Shown here piece by piece: positions 41,665-42,672 of a stretch of DNA of 42,672 bases (the stretch's first letter is position 1; each line of letters starts with the position of its first letter). Both the position numbers and the translations under genes were made by a program. Location: NCBI GenBank assembly GCA_016779265.1, contig JADHNY010000024.1, forward strand, positions 1 through 42,672, in the 5' to 3' direction. This DNA is from Pirellulales bacterium. GTDB taxonomy: Bacteria; Planctomycetota; Planctomycetia; Pirellulales; UBA1268. The notes beneath the pieces are model-generated. The model had not been told where the DNA came from. It did no database searches and saw only the letters and a program-made list of their open reading frames with translations.

Positions 41665-42501
41665 ATGAAGCGTATGTTGTTCCTCGGCGTGCTGGCACTC
41701 AGCGCGACCGTTTGTAGCCAGTCGTATGGTTTCGAGCTCCTTGATCGGATGCTCGGCCATCACGGCTGCTGTGATTCTTGTTGTGAGCCAGCATGTGACG
41801 CTGGCAATGGCTGCTGCGAGCCTGGCTGCGATGCCAATGGCTGCTGCGAGCCTGCTTGTGATGCGGGAGTTGCCTGCTGTGAGCCTGCTTGTGACGCCGG
41901 AAACGGTTGCTGCGAGCCTGCTTGTGACGCTGGCAACAGCTGCTGCGATCGTCCGTGCGGAAAGAAGCACAACCTGTTCGGCGGGCTGAAGGGCCTGTTC
42001 GCGAAGTGCAAGGCAAAGCACAACAGCTGCTGCGACAACAGCTGCTGCGAGCCTGCCTGCGACGCCGGCAATGGTTGCTGTGAGCCCGCTTGCGACGCTG
42101 GCAACGGCTGCTGTGAGCCTGCTTGTGACGCCAACGGCTGCTGTGAGCCCGCCTGCGACGCTGGCGTGGCCTGCTGCGAGCCCGCTTGCGACGCTGGCGA
42201 CAGCTGCTGCGATCGTCCGTGCCGTAAGAAGCACAACCTGTTCGGTGGCCTGATGAATGCCATTCACTCGGCGAAGAAGCGTTGCCACAGCTGCACCGAC
42301 AGCTGCTGTGAGCCCGCTTGCGACGCTGGCAATGGCTGCTGCGAGCCTGCTTGTGACGCCGGAAACGGCTGCTGCGAGCCAGGCTGTGCCGCAAACAGCT
42401 GCTGCGAGCCCGCTTGCGGTGCCGCTGTCATGGCTCCTGTGCCGGATGCTTCGGCTTCCAACGGCGTGTCGGGTGGCGTGTTCGCTGCCTTCGCTCGCTA
42501 G
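41665..42501 (+). CDS. Secreted Cys-rich repeat protein (CCEPACDAG repeats)
   Basis: The 278-residue protein starts at ATG 41665, with AAAGGAG 10 bp upstream; the GTG at 41635 is rejected. A signal peptide ends after about residue 22 (..SATVCSQSYG-FE). The mature part has 14 CCEPxC units of 10-11 residues in three blocks (5, 5 and 4). The blocks are separated by two basic linkers sharing CCDRPCxKKHNLFGGL. Roughly one residue in four of the mature part is Cys. The tail is Cys-free (VMAPVPDASASNGVSGGVF). Cys density suggests a disulfide-linked envelope protein or a metal binder; neither is shown. I associate such repeats with planctomycetes. It is a single-gene unit ending in a strong terminator. 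Confidence 0.85.
   Translation: MKRMLFLGVLALSATVCSQSYGFELLDRMLGHHGCCDSCCEPACDAGNGCCEPGCDANGCCEPACDAGVACCEPACDAGNGCCEPACDAGNSCCDRPCGKKHNLFGGLKGLFAKCKAKHNSCCDNSCCEPACDAGNGCCEPACDAGNGCCEPACDANGCCEPACDAGVACCEPACDAGDSCCDRPCRKKHNLFGGLMNAIHSAKKRCHSCTDSCCEPACDAGNGCCEPACDAGNGCCEPGCAANSCCEPACGAAVMAPVPDASASNGVSGGVFAAFAR
41779..42426 (+). repeat. Tandem 30-33-bp coding repeats in three blocks
   Basis: Units encoding CCEPACDAG(N/V)(G/A) or the shorter CCEP(A/G)CDANG repeat 14 times. A higher-order duplication is visible: the order long, long/short, VA-type, then CCDRPC-linker occurs twice (about 41779-42010 and 42045-42290). Synonymous differences between units are mostly third-position, with stretches of identity that suggest recent exchange between blocks. 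Confidence 0.85.
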
Positions 42502-42564
42502 TCAACAGGCCTGAGTCGTTAAAGGTCGAATCGGAAAACACGTTGCCCGACGTCGACCAGTGAG

Positions 42565-42599
42565 CTCCGCCCGGGGATTTCCCCGGGCGGAGTTTTTTT
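42565..42599 (+). terminator. Rho-independent terminator of the Cys-rich gene
   Basis: A perfect 12-bp stem (CTCCGCCCGGGG at 42565-42576, CCCCGGGCGGAG at 42581-42592) with a 4-nt loop runs into seven T, 63 bp after the stop codon. Nothing further is recognisable to the window end. Confidence 0.95.
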
Positions 42600-42672
42600 A
42601 TGCCCGCAGCTTTTCAGGCACAGACTCTCTCCGACCAAAGATTTGCACCTGCCGTCGCCCCGAACTAGTCTC

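Noticed and set aside
41623-42288. Antisense frame with regular Ala/Ser/Val repeats
   Set aside because: Its repeats are simply the complement of the CCEPACDAG repeats; it has no ribosome binding site.
41779-42426. CRISPR-like regular repeats
   Set aside because: Units are contiguous and coding in one frame, without unique spacers.

Overview
The window looks like a chromosomal segment of a GC-rich member of the Planctomycetota, probably of the Pirellulales type. The signs are a DUF1559 pseudopilin, secreted PQQ-type beta-propellers next to an SGNH-DUF1080 fusion, a secreted Cys-rich protein built of CCEPACDAG repeats, a CpaB-like SAF protein, and several small proteins of a kind I associate only with planctomycetes. 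The lineage is inferred from gene content; no rRNA gene is present. I see no insertion sequence, prophage, CRISPR array, tRNA or rRNA gene.

Layout. 1-4.2 kb: the end of a hypothetical gene, a SAF-domain protein with a Pro/Ala-rich tail, then on the other strand a quinone oxidoreductase coupled to a zinc-ribbon membrane protein. 4.2-7.1 kb: a long leader, the primary-type sigma factor with its terminator, and a secreted VOC protein. 7.2-12.2 kb: adenylylsulfate kinase, a PDZ protein, a YgiQ radical SAM protein and a GNAT acetyltransferase. 12.5-18 kb: an epimerase coupled to an OmpR-type response regulator, facing a histidine kinase-purH-trpC run; this places a possible kinase/regulator pair on either side of two biosynthetic genes. 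18-22 kb: planctomycete-type hypotheticals, a Coa1-like lipoprotein and a Ktr-type potassium uptake pair. 22-23.8 kb: a repeat-rich leader, a small conserved gene and smpB.

23.8-31.2 kb is an export-oriented block: a sulfatase-modifying-factor-like protein, two beta-propeller proteins (the second overlapping the first by 4 bp and carrying an EF-hand loop) and the SGNH-DUF1080 protein. It probably acts on extracytoplasmic polysaccharide or its products. 31.2-36.6 kb holds a large secreted hypothetical, a thioredoxin-like/CAP protein, a P-II protein, a 2Fe-2S ferredoxin, a small hypothetical and thyX. 36.6-39.9 kb is a minus-strand run of moeA, pabA/trpG, a monooxygenase-like protein and a methyltransferase.

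The most notable element is at 41188-40937 on the minus strand: a recognisable cobalamin (B12) riboswitch. The first gene downstream is the DUF1559 pseudopilin at 39905-40882, not a known B12 gene. A hairpin able to hide a Shine-Dalgarno sequence lies between them. Divergent from it, a long structured leader precedes the Cys-rich repeat gene, which ends in a perfect 12-bp terminator. All statements come from reading the sequence by eye; family names are by recognition of motifs, and no search was run.
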